From: Isosphaeraceae bacterium
GTDB lineage: Bacteria > Planctomycetota > Planctomycetia > Isosphaerales > Isosphaeraceae
Reading direction: 5' to 3'
Length of the DNA: 64,000 nt
Assembly: GCA_031291845.1 (NCBI GenBank)
Contig: JARLIH010000075.1
Span: forward strand, 1-64,000
In this document: piece after piece, positions 1 to 8,240 of the stretch
Layout: each line of letters opens with the position of its first letter
How positions within the stretch are numbered: the first letter of the stretch is position 1
Made by a program: the position numbers and the translations under genes
The notes under the pieces: generated by a model
The model's database searches: none
Seen by the model: only the letters and a program-made list of their open reading frames with translations
What the model was told of the DNA's origin: nothing

Positions 1-414
1 CCGTGCTCGATCATCATCTGCCACGACGAGCGCTATCCGGAATTGGTCCGCCTCCCCGTGCTGGCCGGCGCTCGCGTCGTCTTCTACCTCTCACACGAGT
101 CGGGGCCTCGGCAGGAGCGCAAAGTCGGTCCCTATCGGGCCCAGATCCAGGCCCGTGCCGTCGAGAACACGGTGCACGTCGTTCATGCGAACGCTCCCGC
201 CAACGAAGACCTCACCGGCTCGCACGGCCAAAGCCGCGTGATCGCGCCGGACGGTAATATCGTGAAGGAAGCGTCCGTCTTCGAGGAGGAGGTGGTCGTA
301 TCGAACCTGGACCTCAGCCTGGCGACCGCGGCGAACGCCAAACGAAGTCTCACAGCAGGCCCATTGTCGCGGTGGTGGGAAGAAGGCGTAAAGCGGGTGC
401 GGGTCATCGAGTGA
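1..414 (+). CDS. Carbon-nitrogen hydrolase (nitrilase superfamily), C-terminal part
   Basis: Partial gene entering from the left edge, with about 137 residues visible. The fragment opens with CSIIICHDERYPELVR, which fits the nitrilase/amidase strand carrying the catalytic cysteine (C7 of the fragment), followed by LAGARVVFYLSHESG, the usual 'ADVIL' strand region. Family members hydrolyse C-N bonds of amides, nitriles or carbamoyl compounds in the cytoplasm with a Glu-Lys-Cys triad; the Glu and Lys would lie upstream of the window. The stop is TGA at 412-414. The substrate cannot be named from this fragment. It is followed by a convergent DUF1501 gene 40 bases away. Confidence 0.85.
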   Translation, partial: PCSIIICHDERYPELVRLPVLAGARVVFYLSHESGPRQERKVGPYRAQIQARAVENTVHVVHANAPANEDLTGSHGQSRVIAPDGNIVKEASVFEEEVVVSNLDLSLATAANAKRSLTAGPLSRWWEEGVKRVRVIE

Positions 415-454
415 GGGCGACGACCCGAACAGGAGGCGGGAAGACGGGGCGGGC

Positions 455-1909
455 TCAGATGAGCTCGACGATCGGTTCGCCGCGTTCCACGAGATATCGC
501 GGCCGTCCGGAACCGTCGACGTAAGTTGCGTCGAGCGGTACGTCCATGTGGTGATAGATGGTGGCCGCGAGGTCGCCCGGTGTCACGGGGCGCGATCGGA
601 TATGGCCGCCGTCCGCCTCCGATGCGCCGATCACCTGGCCGTGCCGGAGGCCGCCTCCCGCGAGCGCCATCGACATGACCTGGGTCCAGTGATCGCGCCC
701 GTCGGTGCTCCCCTGGGTTCCCATCACCGGCGTCCGGCCGAACTCACCCATGGCGAGAATCAAGACATCGTCGAGCCGCCCGCGCTCGTGCAGGTCCGAC
801 ACGAGCGTCGTGATCAGGTGGTCGAACAGCGGGAGCAGGGGTTTTAGCCCCTTGCTGATGCCGCCATACGGCGGGATGTTATCGCCGTGGTTGTCCCAGG
901 TGCCCGAGGCCGGGTGGTAACTCAGGTCGATCGTCACAAACGCGACCCCCGCCTCGACAAGTCGGCGTGCCAGGAGGGCCTGCTGGCACCAGAGGTGTTT
1001 GCCATACCGGTCGCGGACCGCCTCTGGTTCCTTCGAGAGGTCGAAGGCCTCCTGCGCTCGATGCCCCACCAGCAGTTCCACGGCCTCCTGGCCATACTGG
1101 TCCAGCGCGTCGAGGGCCTTCGCGTGATCGAGGCGCCGTCGCAGAAGATCGAGGTCGGCAAGCAGCGCCCTGCGGTCCTGCAACCGCTCCTGAGACAACC
1201 CCGACGGGAGACGGAAGAAGCCGGCGTCCGTCTGCCGGCCCGTGTCGACACCCACGTCCGTGTAAATGGGCAGCCTGCATGCATTGTTCGCGACGAACGG
1301 GTCATAGCGGGGGCCGAGGTGGCCGGCATAGCCGACGTGGGTCCTGGAAGTTTGGAAGGCGACGTAGGGGGGTAGCCCCGGCTGGTTTGCGCCGTGCCAC
1401 TTGGCGACGACCGAGCCGATGGACGGGTACATCTCGGCGCTTGGGTTCGTTCGCGGTTCAGCTTCCAGGTTGGCGGTCTGGAAGACTTTGTTCGGCTCGT
1501 GGTTGCTGAAGCGGGGGTCGACCGAACGGATAATCGTGAACTTGTCGAGCATTGCCGCTTGCTTGGGCAGATGCTCGGACATGAAGACGCCCGGCAGCCT
1601 GGTCGGAATGACGCCGAACGGCCCACGGTTCTGAAGCGGCCGGTCGGGTTTGGGGTCCCACGTATCGATCTGGCTGGGCCCGCCGGCCATCCAGAGCAGG
1701 ATCACGCTCTTGGGGCCGGCAGACCGGCGCGTCTCGGCCGCCTCAGCTCGGAGCCGGAGCAGGCCGGGGAGGGTCAATCCCGCAAGCCCGGCCCAGCCGG
1801 CCTTGAGCATGTTCCTGCGGCTGGTCACGACCAGTCCTTCGTGGGCCTCGGCGTTGAGCCCGGAGAATGCGTGTTCGTGAGTGTGCCTGTTTCCGGATTG
1901 ACTTCCCAT
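455..1909 (-). CDS. DUF1501 family protein, Tat-exported
   Basis: 484 residues. The N-terminal region carries a twin-arginine signal (SRRNMLKAGWAGLAGLTLPG, about residues 30-49) followed by an Ala-rich cleavage region. The body has the family's landmarks: ILLWMAGGPSQIDTWDPKP early on, AGVAFVTIDLSYHP in the middle and ILAMGEFGRTPVMG followed by GRDHW near the end, resembling the alkaline phosphatase/sulfatase fold. DUF1501 proteins are abundant in planctomycetes and often sit beside cytochrome c/DUF1549/DUF1553 genes. Their biochemical role is not established, though export to the periplasm is clear. This copy has no DUF1553 partner next to it. Start ATG at 1909; an internal Met at the Tat motif is an alternative. 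Confidence 0.93.
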   Translation of the reverse strand: MGSQSGNRHTHEHAFSGLNAEAHEGLVVTSRRNMLKAGWAGLAGLTLPGLLRLRAEAAETRRSAGPKSVILLWMAGGPSQIDTWDPKPDRPLQNRGPFGVIPTRLPGVFMSEHLPKQAAMLDKFTIIRSVDPRFSNHEPNKVFQTANLEAEPRTNPSAEMYPSIGSVVAKWHGANQPGLPPYVAFQTSRTHVGYAGHLGPRYDPFVANNACRLPIYTDVGVDTGRQTDAGFFRLPSGLSQERLQDRRALLADLDLLRRRLDHAKALDALDQYGQEAVELLVGHRAQEAFDLSKEPEAVRDRYGKHLWCQQALLARRLVEAGVAFVTIDLSYHPASGTWDNHGDNIPPYGGISKGLKPLLPLFDHLITTLVSDLHERGRLDDVLILAMGEFGRTPVMGTQGSTDGRDHWTQVMSMALAGGGLRHGQVIGASEADGGHIRSRPVTPGDLAATIYHHMDVPLDATYVDGSGRPRYLVERGEPIVELI

Positions 1910-2142
1910 CCAAGGGCCCTCTTACGGCCGATTCGGACCTGGCTCATCCGCTCGGCCTTTCCATCATAGCATTCGGCCGTATCCGTGCCACATCGTGCGG
2001 TTGATAGTCACGCCCCCCCTCGGCCGGCTCGATTTTTGTGGTTATAAGTGATCTTTGATCCCCCCGGCGTCGTAGAAGGGGCAGCGTGCGACCTAGCGGG
2101 AAGGTGCTTCACACTCAGGGCTAAACTTCTGGGAGGTCTGCG

Positions 2143-2661
2143 ATGAACCGGTTGACTCGTTTCATCCTGCGCGGAGCGGCAACGACAACGTTGGCACTGG
2201 CCGTCTTGGCCGCGGGAACCGCGCCAGCCTTCGCGCGCGGCGGGGGTGGCGGTGGTGGTGGTCACGGCGGTGGCGGTGGGGGTGGTTTCCACGGCGGCGG
2301 GGGTGGCTACGGTGGTGGATACCGTGGCGGCTACGGTGGTGGATACCGTGGCGGCTACGGTGGTTACGGTGGCGGATACTACGGTGGCCTCGGCTACTAT
2401 CCGTTCCTCGGCCTGGGCTATGGAGGCTACGGCTACGGTGGCTACGGTGGCTACGGTGGCTACGGCTATGGTGGGTACGGCGGTGGCTACGGGCCACAAT
2501 ACTATTCCAGTGGCTACTCCTCCGCGCCAGCGTACTCCACTCAGGTTTCCTCGGCGCCCTACCTGACGAACCAGACGTACGAGCCGGGGGACGGCTACCG
2601 CTACCCTCTCTATTACAACCCCGCGACCGGTGGCTATTTCTACTACCCGGTCACGCGCTGA
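2143..2661 (+). CDS. Secreted Gly/Tyr-rich low-complexity protein
   Basis: 172 residues. A clear signal peptide (residues 1 to about 31, hydrophobic stretch ALAVLAAGTAPAFA) is followed by an almost pure Gly/Tyr domain of GGYGGYGG and GGGYRGGYGG units to about residue 120, then a Ser/Tyr/Pro segment and a C-terminal tail containing YRYPLYYNPATGGYFYYP. The DNA carries a perfect 24-base tandem duplication in the Gly region (2305-2352). ATG at 2143 is preceded by GGGAGGT. A hairpin at 2678-2702 follows the stop, consistent with a monocistronic gene. Such proteins may form surface or matrix material in planctomycetes, which is inference; no enzymatic domain is visible. Confidence 0.88.
   Translation: MNRLTRFILRGAATTTLALAVLAAGTAPAFARGGGGGGGGHGGGGGGGFHGGGGGYGGGYRGGYGGGYRGGYGGYGGGYYGGLGYYPFLGLGYGGYGYGGYGGYGGYGYGGYGGGYGPQYYSSGYSSAPAYSTQVSSAPYLTNQTYEPGDGYRYPLYYNPATGGYFYYPVTR
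2305..2352 (+). repeat. Perfect 24-base tandem duplication in the Gly-rich gene
   Basis: Bases 2305-2328 and 2329-2352 are identical, each encoding GYGGGYRG. A third, partial unit begins at 2353. This looks like in-frame slippage expanding the Gly/Tyr domain. Confidence 0.9.
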
Positions 2662-2677
2662 CATGGACCCGTCGCAA

Positions 2678-2702
2678 GCCCCGCCGGATTTTCTGGCGGG
2701 GC
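2678..2702 (+). terminator. Hairpin downstream of the Gly-rich protein gene
   Basis: Perfect 8-bp stem GCCCCGCC/GGCGGGGC with a 9-base loop, 16 bases after the stop at 2661. No T-tract follows, so intrinsic termination is likely but not certain. Confidence 0.6.
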
Positions 2703-2769
2703 CGGTCGGTCAACAACGCGCGATGCAGCTCTTCGCGTCCCAACTCAGCACAAGGCGTGGAGCGCGAGC

Positions 2770-3117
2770 ATGCCGGTGAACGTTCGGGTCGTCAACGAGG
2801 TGGTGGTATTGAGCAACTTCGGCCGGCTCATGAACGACCCGCGGCATTTCGACGCGAGCCGCGACGTTCAGGACCTGATCGACCGAGGGTATCGCAAGTA
2901 CGTTCTGGAGCTCCGCGGGCTCGGAGCGATGGGCACAAGCGGCGTCGGGCTGCTCGTAACGCTCGCGAGACTGGTACGAAAGCATGACGGCGAGATCGTT
3001 CTGGCAGCACCGACGCCCGCCATGGAACGGCTGCTCGAGGAACTGCGATTGGACAGTTTCTGGGACGTCTTTCCCGGCGTCGAAGAGGCTGTTGCGTCGC
3101 TGAACACTTCGTCGTGA
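2770..3117 (+). CDS. STAS-domain protein, anti-sigma factor antagonist type
   Basis: 115 residues forming a single STAS domain. VVLSNFGRLM is the first strand region, KYVLELRGLGAMGTSGVGLL is the conserved strand and loop, and GEIVLAAP is the third strand. In SpoIIAA-like proteins the loop reads D-S-[ST]-G and its Ser is phosphorylated by a HPK-like anti-sigma kinase. Here the loop reads GTSG, so a phosphorylatable Ser/Thr is present but the Asp is replaced by Gly. The protein would act in a partner-switching circuit controlling a sigma factor or phosphatase. No kinase or phosphatase partner is adjacent, so the circuit is unknown. Confidence 0.85.
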   Translation: MPVNVRVVNEVVVLSNFGRLMNDPRHFDASRDVQDLIDRGYRKYVLELRGLGAMGTSGVGLLVTLARLVRKHDGEIVLAAPTPAMERLLEELRLDSFWDVFPGVEEAVASLNTSS

Positions 3118-3186
3118 TGAGATCTCGCGGGACACGAAGAGCGGGCGGCACGCCACGCTCAAGACTGGGTCCCATCAGCCGACTGG

Positions 3187-3486
3187 TCAATCGGCGAACG
3201 TGATCGCGTGGGGCTCGCCGTCCTTCTGTTTTCGTATGACGGCGACGATACGCGGACCGAGAAGAACCACCATGTCCTTGGAGTCGAACCCGGTCCCCCC
3301 GGTCCCAGCGAACTTCGCGCAGAGATAGGCAGTCACACTGTCCAGCGTGGCGCATTCGGGAGCGGGCACCGCAAAGGCCTTTACGAACCCGTCTTCGTCG
3401 TAGGCCCGGTAATGGCTGCGCCGGAATTCGTCGGTTTCTTGCACTCGTTCCGCGGGACGCTCGACGACCGGATGTTGCTCAGCCAC
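3187..3486 (-). CDS. Hypothetical protein
   Basis: 99 residues, family not recognised. Features: a charged N-terminus, a central segment HYRAYDEDGFVKAFAVP, and a hydrophobic strand MVVLLGPRIVAVIRKQKDG near the end. There is no signal peptide or transmembrane segment. It sits between a STAS gene on the other strand and a DUF1080 gene upstream on the same strand (59-base gap). The opposite strand is also open here, so the reading frame is chosen on the plausibility of its product (mixed hydrophobic and charged pattern) and the co-oriented neighbour. Confidence 0.5.
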   Translation of the reverse strand: MAEQHPVVERPAERVQETDEFRRSHYRAYDEDGFVKAFAVPAPECATLDSVTAYLCAKFAGTGGTGFDSKDMVVLLGPRIVAVIRKQKDGEPHAITFAD

Positions 3487-3545
3487 GGGATGTTCCCTCC
3501 GCTGATACCAAAGCCCGACCGGTGGGGGGTCGCCGAACCGAGCCG

Positions 3546-4277
3546 CTACGGCAGCTCGCGGATCCTGAGGTGGCGGAACTCGACCGGTGAACCTTCGGAT
3601 TCGAGACAGAGATAGCCTTCGCGCGGCTCACAGTTGGTGCCGCCGGAGACCTCCTCGCCGTTGACCCAAAGGCGAATTTCGCCGTTGATCGCGCGCACGT
3701 AATAATGGTTCCACTCGTTGACGCCTTTGCTCAGGCGTTTGGCGGGGAAGCTGCGCGAGCCGTCGGCCGAAAGGGGCGGAAACGGCTTCATCTTCGAGGT
3801 CCCCACGGGGAAGACGTCGCCGTGGGTCGTGAACCAGTCGGGCTTCTTGCCGGTTTGTTTCTCATACTGCTCGGCGTAGCCGTGGTCGAGGACCTGCACT
3901 TCAATTCCCCCGCGCGGCAGCGTGCCCGGCTTGATGCCATCCAGCGACTTCTCACTCGCCCACACAAAGATCCCCGAATTCCCCGCCGAGCGCAGGTGGC
4001 GCCACTGGGCCACCAGTTCGAAGTTCTTGTACGGCTTGCGCGTTCGGGTGACACCGACCGGCAGCCCTGTGCAGTGGACTTCATCGCCCTTCCAGGTCCA
4101 TGTTTCGGGGTCGCAGTTGACCCTCTCGAAGTCGTCCGCGCCGAGTGGCTTCCAGCCGGGGCCCGTACCATCGAGAAATGCCTTGGGAGCGGCGGGCTCG
4201 TCGGAGGACGCCGGCACGACAAGCATCAGCAACGCGGCGATTCCGGCCAGCACACGGCGGACGAACACGGCTTTCAT
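3546..4277 (-). CDS. DUF1080 (3-keto-disaccharide hydrolase) domain protein, secreted
   Basis: 243 residues. Signal peptide at 1 to about 25 (AGIAALLMLVVPASS). The remainder is one DUF1080 concanavalin-like beta-sandwich, with WTWKGDEVHCTGLP, LVAQWRHLRSAGNSGIFVW, GGIEVQVLDHG and NEWNHYYVRAINGEIRLWVN as the recognisable core strands. NSGIF and GIEVQVLD are family landmarks. Characterised relatives bind or hydrolyse 3-keto-disaccharides in the periplasm, and the family is strongly expanded in planctomycetes. It is divergent from the ThuA gene at 4505 across a 227-base gap. Both families occur in sugar catabolism loci containing dehydrogenases, so a shared role is plausible but unproven. Confidence 0.9.
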   Translation of the reverse strand: MKAVFVRRVLAGIAALLMLVVPASSDEPAAPKAFLDGTGPGWKPLGADDFERVNCDPETWTWKGDEVHCTGLPVGVTRTRKPYKNFELVAQWRHLRSAGNSGIFVWASEKSLDGIKPGTLPRGGIEVQVLDHGYAEQYEKQTGKKPDWFTTHGDVFPVGTSKMKPFPPLSADGSRSFPAKRLSKGVNEWNHYYVRAINGEIRLWVNGEEVSGGTNCEPREGYLCLESEGSPVEFRHLRIRELP

Positions 4278-4504
4278 CGGGGCGACCCATCCTTACTGGT
4301 GGCTCTGGGGAGAAACTCATACCCGCCGTCATCGTAATCCCTGCGGAGCGCGGAGGCAAACGCGTGACATCGTCACGGAGCCGGGCGCCAAGATGAGGGC
4401 CTTGTCTGGCGAACCCGGGCTGATAACCTGGGATTGCGTCAGGCTGGTCGCGCTCGGGCTTCCCGTCGTTCGAGCGATCCCAATCCTCCTCGAAGGTGGA
4501 AATC

Positions 4505-5467
4505 ATGACCGATCCGGTCCCTGGCCGCCGGGAGTTCCTCAAGTCCGCGTCGGCGACCGCCCTCGGCTCGGCGGTTGCCGCCGCGACTCGAACGGCGGTC
4601 CGCGCGGCGGACGATGCGCGGTCCGTAAGGGTGCTGGTCTGGGACGAGCGCCAGCCCGCTCAGAAAGCCGTCTACGAGAACTTCCTGGGCAACAGGATCG
4701 CCGATCATTTGAAGGCCCAGGCGGGGTTCCAGGTCCGGTCGGTGGGTCTGGACGATCCGGCGCAGGGGCTTGCGGACGAAGCCCTTGCGGACTGTGACGT
4801 GCTAATCTGGTGGGGGCACATCCGGCAGGCGGAGATCAGTCCGGAGAAGGGGCGAGCAATCGTCGAACGGATCAAGGCCGGTGCGCTGGGGCTGATCGCG
4901 CTTCACTCCGCGCACTGGTCGACGCCGTTTGTCGAAGCAATGTACGAACGTACGAGGGCGGACGCCGAGCGGGCCTATCCCGCCTCGGAAAAAAACGCGC
5001 CGCGCGAGATCACGTACGTGCCTCCTCCGCAGCGCTATACGTTGCCGAAATACGAGACGCGGCTCACGCCCTACAACGAGTTGCGCAAGTATCCGGACGG
5101 CCGTTTGAAAGTGACGGTGCACCATCCGTACTGTTGTTTTCCCGCATACCGGCACGATGGCAAGCCAAGCTTCGTCCGCGTACTGCGCCCCGGGCATCCG
5201 ATTGCAGCGGGTGTACCGCGCGAGTTTCAGATCTCCCAGACGGAAATGTATGACGAGCCGTTTCACGTCCCCGAGCCCGACCAGGTCGTGTTCGAGGAGC
5301 GTTGGGAGACGGGTGAGTGGTTCCGTAGCGGGATGGTCTGGCAGGTCGGGAAGGGGCGCGTGTTCTATTTCCGGCCCGGGCACGAAATCTACCCGGTCTA
5401 CCACGAGCCGACGCCGCTAAAGATCCTGGCGAACGCCGCGCGGTGGCTCGCGTCGAGCGGAACCTGA
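4505..5467 (+). CDS. ThuA-like domain protein with Tat-type leader
   Basis: 320 residues from ATG 4505; an in-frame GTG at 4496 is possible, but a GGTGG stretch precedes the ATG by 6 bases. The N-terminus is PGRREFLKSASATALGSAVA, a Tat-type leader ending near residue 36. The body follows the ThuA fold (class I glutamine amidotransferase-like): VRVLVWDERQPAQKAVYENF, DCDVLIWWGHIRQAE, GLIALHSAHWSTPF, and a late GKGRVFYFRPGHE. ThuA proteins act in trehalose or disaccharide utilisation and oxidation in rhizobia; exported homologues are common in planctomycetes. It is followed by the CocE/NonD gene after 97 bases. Confidence 0.9.
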   Translation: MTDPVPGRREFLKSASATALGSAVAAATRTAVRAADDARSVRVLVWDERQPAQKAVYENFLGNRIADHLKAQAGFQVRSVGLDDPAQGLADEALADCDVLIWWGHIRQAEISPEKGRAIVERIKAGALGLIALHSAHWSTPFVEAMYERTRADAERAYPASEKNAPREITYVPPPQRYTLPKYETRLTPYNELRKYPDGRLKVTVHHPYCCFPAYRHDGKPSFVRVLRPGHPIAAGVPREFQISQTEMYDEPFHVPEPDQVVFEERWETGEWFRSGMVWQVGKGRVFYFRPGHEIYPVYHEPTPLKILANAARWLASSGT

Positions 5468-5564
5468 AGGACGGGACGATCGGGCATTGCTTTCCGGCAT
5501 GCAGGTCAGACAATCGGACGGGCCGGAACCGACGAACGGCGCGACTGCGCTGGGAGATCGATCG

Positions 5565-7469
5565 ATGACTGTGTATCACCTCCGTCGCGTCTTTGCCTGT
5601 GTGCTCCTCTTGTCCGGACCGGTCGCCAGGGCCGATGGGCTTCGGGTCACGAAGCGCCCCGGCGAGTTCGAGGTGGTCGTGGAGAAGAATCTCACGATCA
5701 GCGCGCGCGACGGCACGAAGCTGGCGGCGGACGTCTACCGTCCCGGGCGTGGCGGAAAGCCGTTGGACGGCAAGTATCCCACGCTCCTGACGCGGACGCC
5801 CTACAACAAGGAAGGGGCCGCAGGCGAAGGACGCTACTACGCGGAACGAGGCTACGCTGTGGTCGCCAACGACGTCCGCGGACGCTACGGCAGTGAAGGG
5901 ACCTGGCGACTGATCGCCGACGACCCGACCGACGGTTTCGATGTGGTTGAGTGGATCGCGCGCCAGCCCTGGTCCGACGGAAAGGTGGGGACGTTCGGTA
6001 CGAGCTATCCCGGCGGGACGCAGCACGCGCTCGCGGAGCTGAACCCGCCCCACTTGACGACGATGATTCCGATCGACTCCCTGTCGAACTGCGGCGTCAG
6101 CGGCATGCGGCACGGCGGGGCGTTCGAGCTGCGGTTCATGAACTGGATCTTCAGTACGGGTGCCGCGAACAGCCGCGCTGCACTGGCCGACCCTCCGCTC
6201 CGCGCGGCGTTGACCGAAAACGGCGGCCGTATTCGCCAACACGTTGACAGCCTCCCCCTTCGCCGGGGGAGCAGTCCGCTCAAGGTCGTACCCGAATACG
6301 AGACCTGGCTCGTGCAGGCCATGCAAAGCGGGCCGGAGTCGCCGTTCTGGAAGGTCAAGGGAATGTCGGTCGTCGAGCACGTCAAGGACTACGCCGACGT
6401 CCCCGTCCTGCACGTGACCGGTTGGTACGACTCCTGGACGCGGCAGGTCTGCATGAACTACGAGGCCCTGTCTCGTGCCAAGAAGTCACCCCAGCGCCTT
6501 GTGATCGGTCCGTGGGTCCATGGCTCCCAGGGGTCGAATGTCTCGGGGGAGGTCGAGTTCACGCCCGATGCCGCTGTCGACCTGCCGGCCTGGCGCCTAC
6601 GGTGGTACGATCGCTGGCTCAAGGGGGAACAGAATGGGGTGGACGACGACCCGCCGGTGCTGATCTACGTCATGGGCTCGGGCGACGACCGCAAATCGGC
6701 CGCCGGCCGGCTCAAGCACGGCGGGTTCTGGCGTGCCGAGAAAGAATGGCCGATCGCCCGCGCCACAACCAGGTCCCTCTACTTGACGGGTAACGGCCGG
6801 CTGTCGGCCTCCGCTCCCGTCGACTCGGAAGGGGATTCGCCGGGATCCACCACCTATGCCTTCGACCCGCGCCATCCCGTTCCCACGATCGGTGGTAACA
6901 TCTCCTCCAACTCCGGGCTGATGACCAACGGCGGCTACGACCAACGTCCCCGCGACGACACGCATGGCGCGGAAAATCGTCTGCCGCTCTCCGAACGCCG
7001 GGACGTGGTCGTCTTCCGGTCCGAGCCCCTGGCGGAGGAACTGGAGGTCACCGGCGCGGTCCAGGTCAAGCTCTGGATTTCGTCGACCGCCGTCGACACG
7101 GACTTCACGGCCAAACTCCTCGATGAGGTTCCTCCCAACCCCGATTATCCGCTGGGATTCGACCTGAACATCGGCGACTCGATCCTTCGCACGCGTTACC
7201 GCGAGTCGCTTGATCGGCCAAAATTGATGCAGCCGGGGCAAACTTACCCGCTCACGATCGCGCTCTATCCGACGGCGCACCTGTTCAAGAAGGGGCATCG
7301 CCTGCGCGTGGATATCTCGAGCAGCAACTTCCCACGCTTTGACGTCAATCCGAACACCGGTGATCCACTCTCGACGCACCGCCGGATGGTCGTCGCGAAC
7401 AATACGATTTTCCACGATCGGGAGCACCCTTCGCACGTGATCTTACCGGTCGTCCCCGATCGTCGCTGA
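5565..7469 (+). CDS. CocE/NonD family hydrolase, secreted
   Basis: 634 residues from ATG 5565, chosen because it gives a signal peptide (RVFACVLLLSGPVARA) directly. The N-terminal alpha/beta-hydrolase domain has TRTPYNKEG, the oxyanion region NDVRGRYGSEG (about 103-112) and the nucleophile elbow GTFGTSYPGG with Ser147. The C-terminal part is the X-Pro dipeptidyl-peptidase-type jelly-roll domain (LEVTGAVQVKLWISSTAVDT, HRLRVDISSSNFPRFDVN). This S15 family includes cocaine esterase, glutaryl-7-ACA acylase and Xaa-Pro peptidases; the substrate cannot be assigned. Stop at 7469, with the sulfotransferase-like gene 22 bases downstream, possibly co-transcribed. Confidence 0.92.
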   Translation: MTVYHLRRVFACVLLLSGPVARADGLRVTKRPGEFEVVVEKNLTISARDGTKLAADVYRPGRGGKPLDGKYPTLLTRTPYNKEGAAGEGRYYAERGYAVVANDVRGRYGSEGTWRLIADDPTDGFDVVEWIARQPWSDGKVGTFGTSYPGGTQHALAELNPPHLTTMIPIDSLSNCGVSGMRHGGAFELRFMNWIFSTGAANSRAALADPPLRAALTENGGRIRQHVDSLPLRRGSSPLKVVPEYETWLVQAMQSGPESPFWKVKGMSVVEHVKDYADVPVLHVTGWYDSWTRQVCMNYEALSRAKKSPQRLVIGPWVHGSQGSNVSGEVEFTPDAAVDLPAWRLRWYDRWLKGEQNGVDDDPPVLIYVMGSGDDRKSAAGRLKHGGFWRAEKEWPIARATTRSLYLTGNGRLSASAPVDSEGDSPGSTTYAFDPRHPVPTIGGNISSNSGLMTNGGYDQRPRDDTHGAENRLPLSERRDVVVFRSEPLAEELEVTGAVQVKLWISSTAVDTDFTAKLLDEVPPNPDYPLGFDLNIGDSILRTRYRESLDRPKLMQPGQTYPLTIALYPTAHLFKKGHRLRVDISSSNFPRFDVNPNTGDPLSTHRRMVVANNTIFHDREHPSHVILPVVPDRR

Positions 7470-7491
7470 AGCTTTCGGAGAGACGTTCTCG

Positions 7492-8232
7492 ATGACCCCT
7501 CTGCGCATAGCGATGTGGTCCGGCCCGCGCAACATCTCCACGGCCCTGATGCGCTCGTGGGGCAACCGGCCCGATACGTTCGTCAGCGATGAGCCCCTGT
7601 ACGCCCACTATTTGGCCGCAACCGGAATCGATCATCCCGGGGCTGACGAAGTCGTTGCGCACCACGAGCCGAACTGGCAAAAGGCGGTCGCGGGCCTGAT
7701 CGGCGAAATCCCTGACGGTAAGTCGATCTATTACCAAAAGCACATGGCCCATCACCTCCTGCCAGATATCGGGCGCGAGTGGCTCGGCCACCTGACGCAC
7801 GCCTTCCTGATCCGCGACCCACGAGAGATGCTCCTCTCCCTGGCCAAGGTGCTGCCGAACCCAGGGCCCGAGGCGACCGGGCTGCCACAGCAGGTTGAGA
7901 TCTTCGAGTGGGCACGTGCCCACGGTCGGGCGGTTCCACCCGTCGTCGACGCCCGTGATATCCTGGAAAACCCCCGCGCGCTTCTCACGCGTCTCTGTCA
8001 GACTCTGGGTGTCGACTTTCGCGATGAGATGCTCTCCTGGTCCCCCGGTCGCCGCGCAACGGACGGCATCTGGGCCAAGCACTGGTACGAGAATGTGGAA
8101 AAGTCGACGTCATTCCAGCCATACCGTGCACGCGAGGAAGCGCTCCCCGAACACTTGCGACCGGTGCTCGCCGAGTGCCAACCCTACTACGACCTCCTCC
8201 ATGGCCGACGACTCCGACCCGATCCTTCGTGA
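7492..8232 (+). CDS. Sulfotransferase-like protein paired with a branched-chain aminotransferase
   Basis: 246 residues. The N-terminus RIAMWSGPRNISTALMRSW (about 5-23) matches the 5' phosphosulfate-binding loop of PAPS-type sulfotransferases. HAFLIRDPREMLLSL resembles their 3' phosphate-binding region, which reads 'RxPRDxxxS' in the family. The 'SGPRNIST' subgroup is commonly found next to, or fused with, class IV aminotransferases. Here the aminotransferase starts 8 bases after this stop, so the two are almost certainly co-translated. The sulfated, or otherwise modified, acceptor is unknown, and the link with amino acid metabolism is inferred from context only. Confidence 0.82.
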   Translation: MTPLRIAMWSGPRNISTALMRSWGNRPDTFVSDEPLYAHYLAATGIDHPGADEVVAHHEPNWQKAVAGLIGEIPDGKSIYYQKHMAHHLLPDIGREWLGHLTHAFLIRDPREMLLSLAKVLPNPGPEATGLPQQVEIFEWARAHGRAVPPVVDARDILENPRALLTRLCQTLGVDFRDEMLSWSPGRRATDGIWAKHWYENVEKSTSFQPYRAREEALPEHLRPVLAECQPYYDLLHGRRLRPDPS

Positions 8233-8240
8233 GGGCGCCG

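Noticed and set aside
2008-2664. Minus-strand frame rich in Val/Thr/Ala repeats
   Set aside because: It mirrors the Gly-codon repeats of the Gly/Tyr protein on the plus strand.
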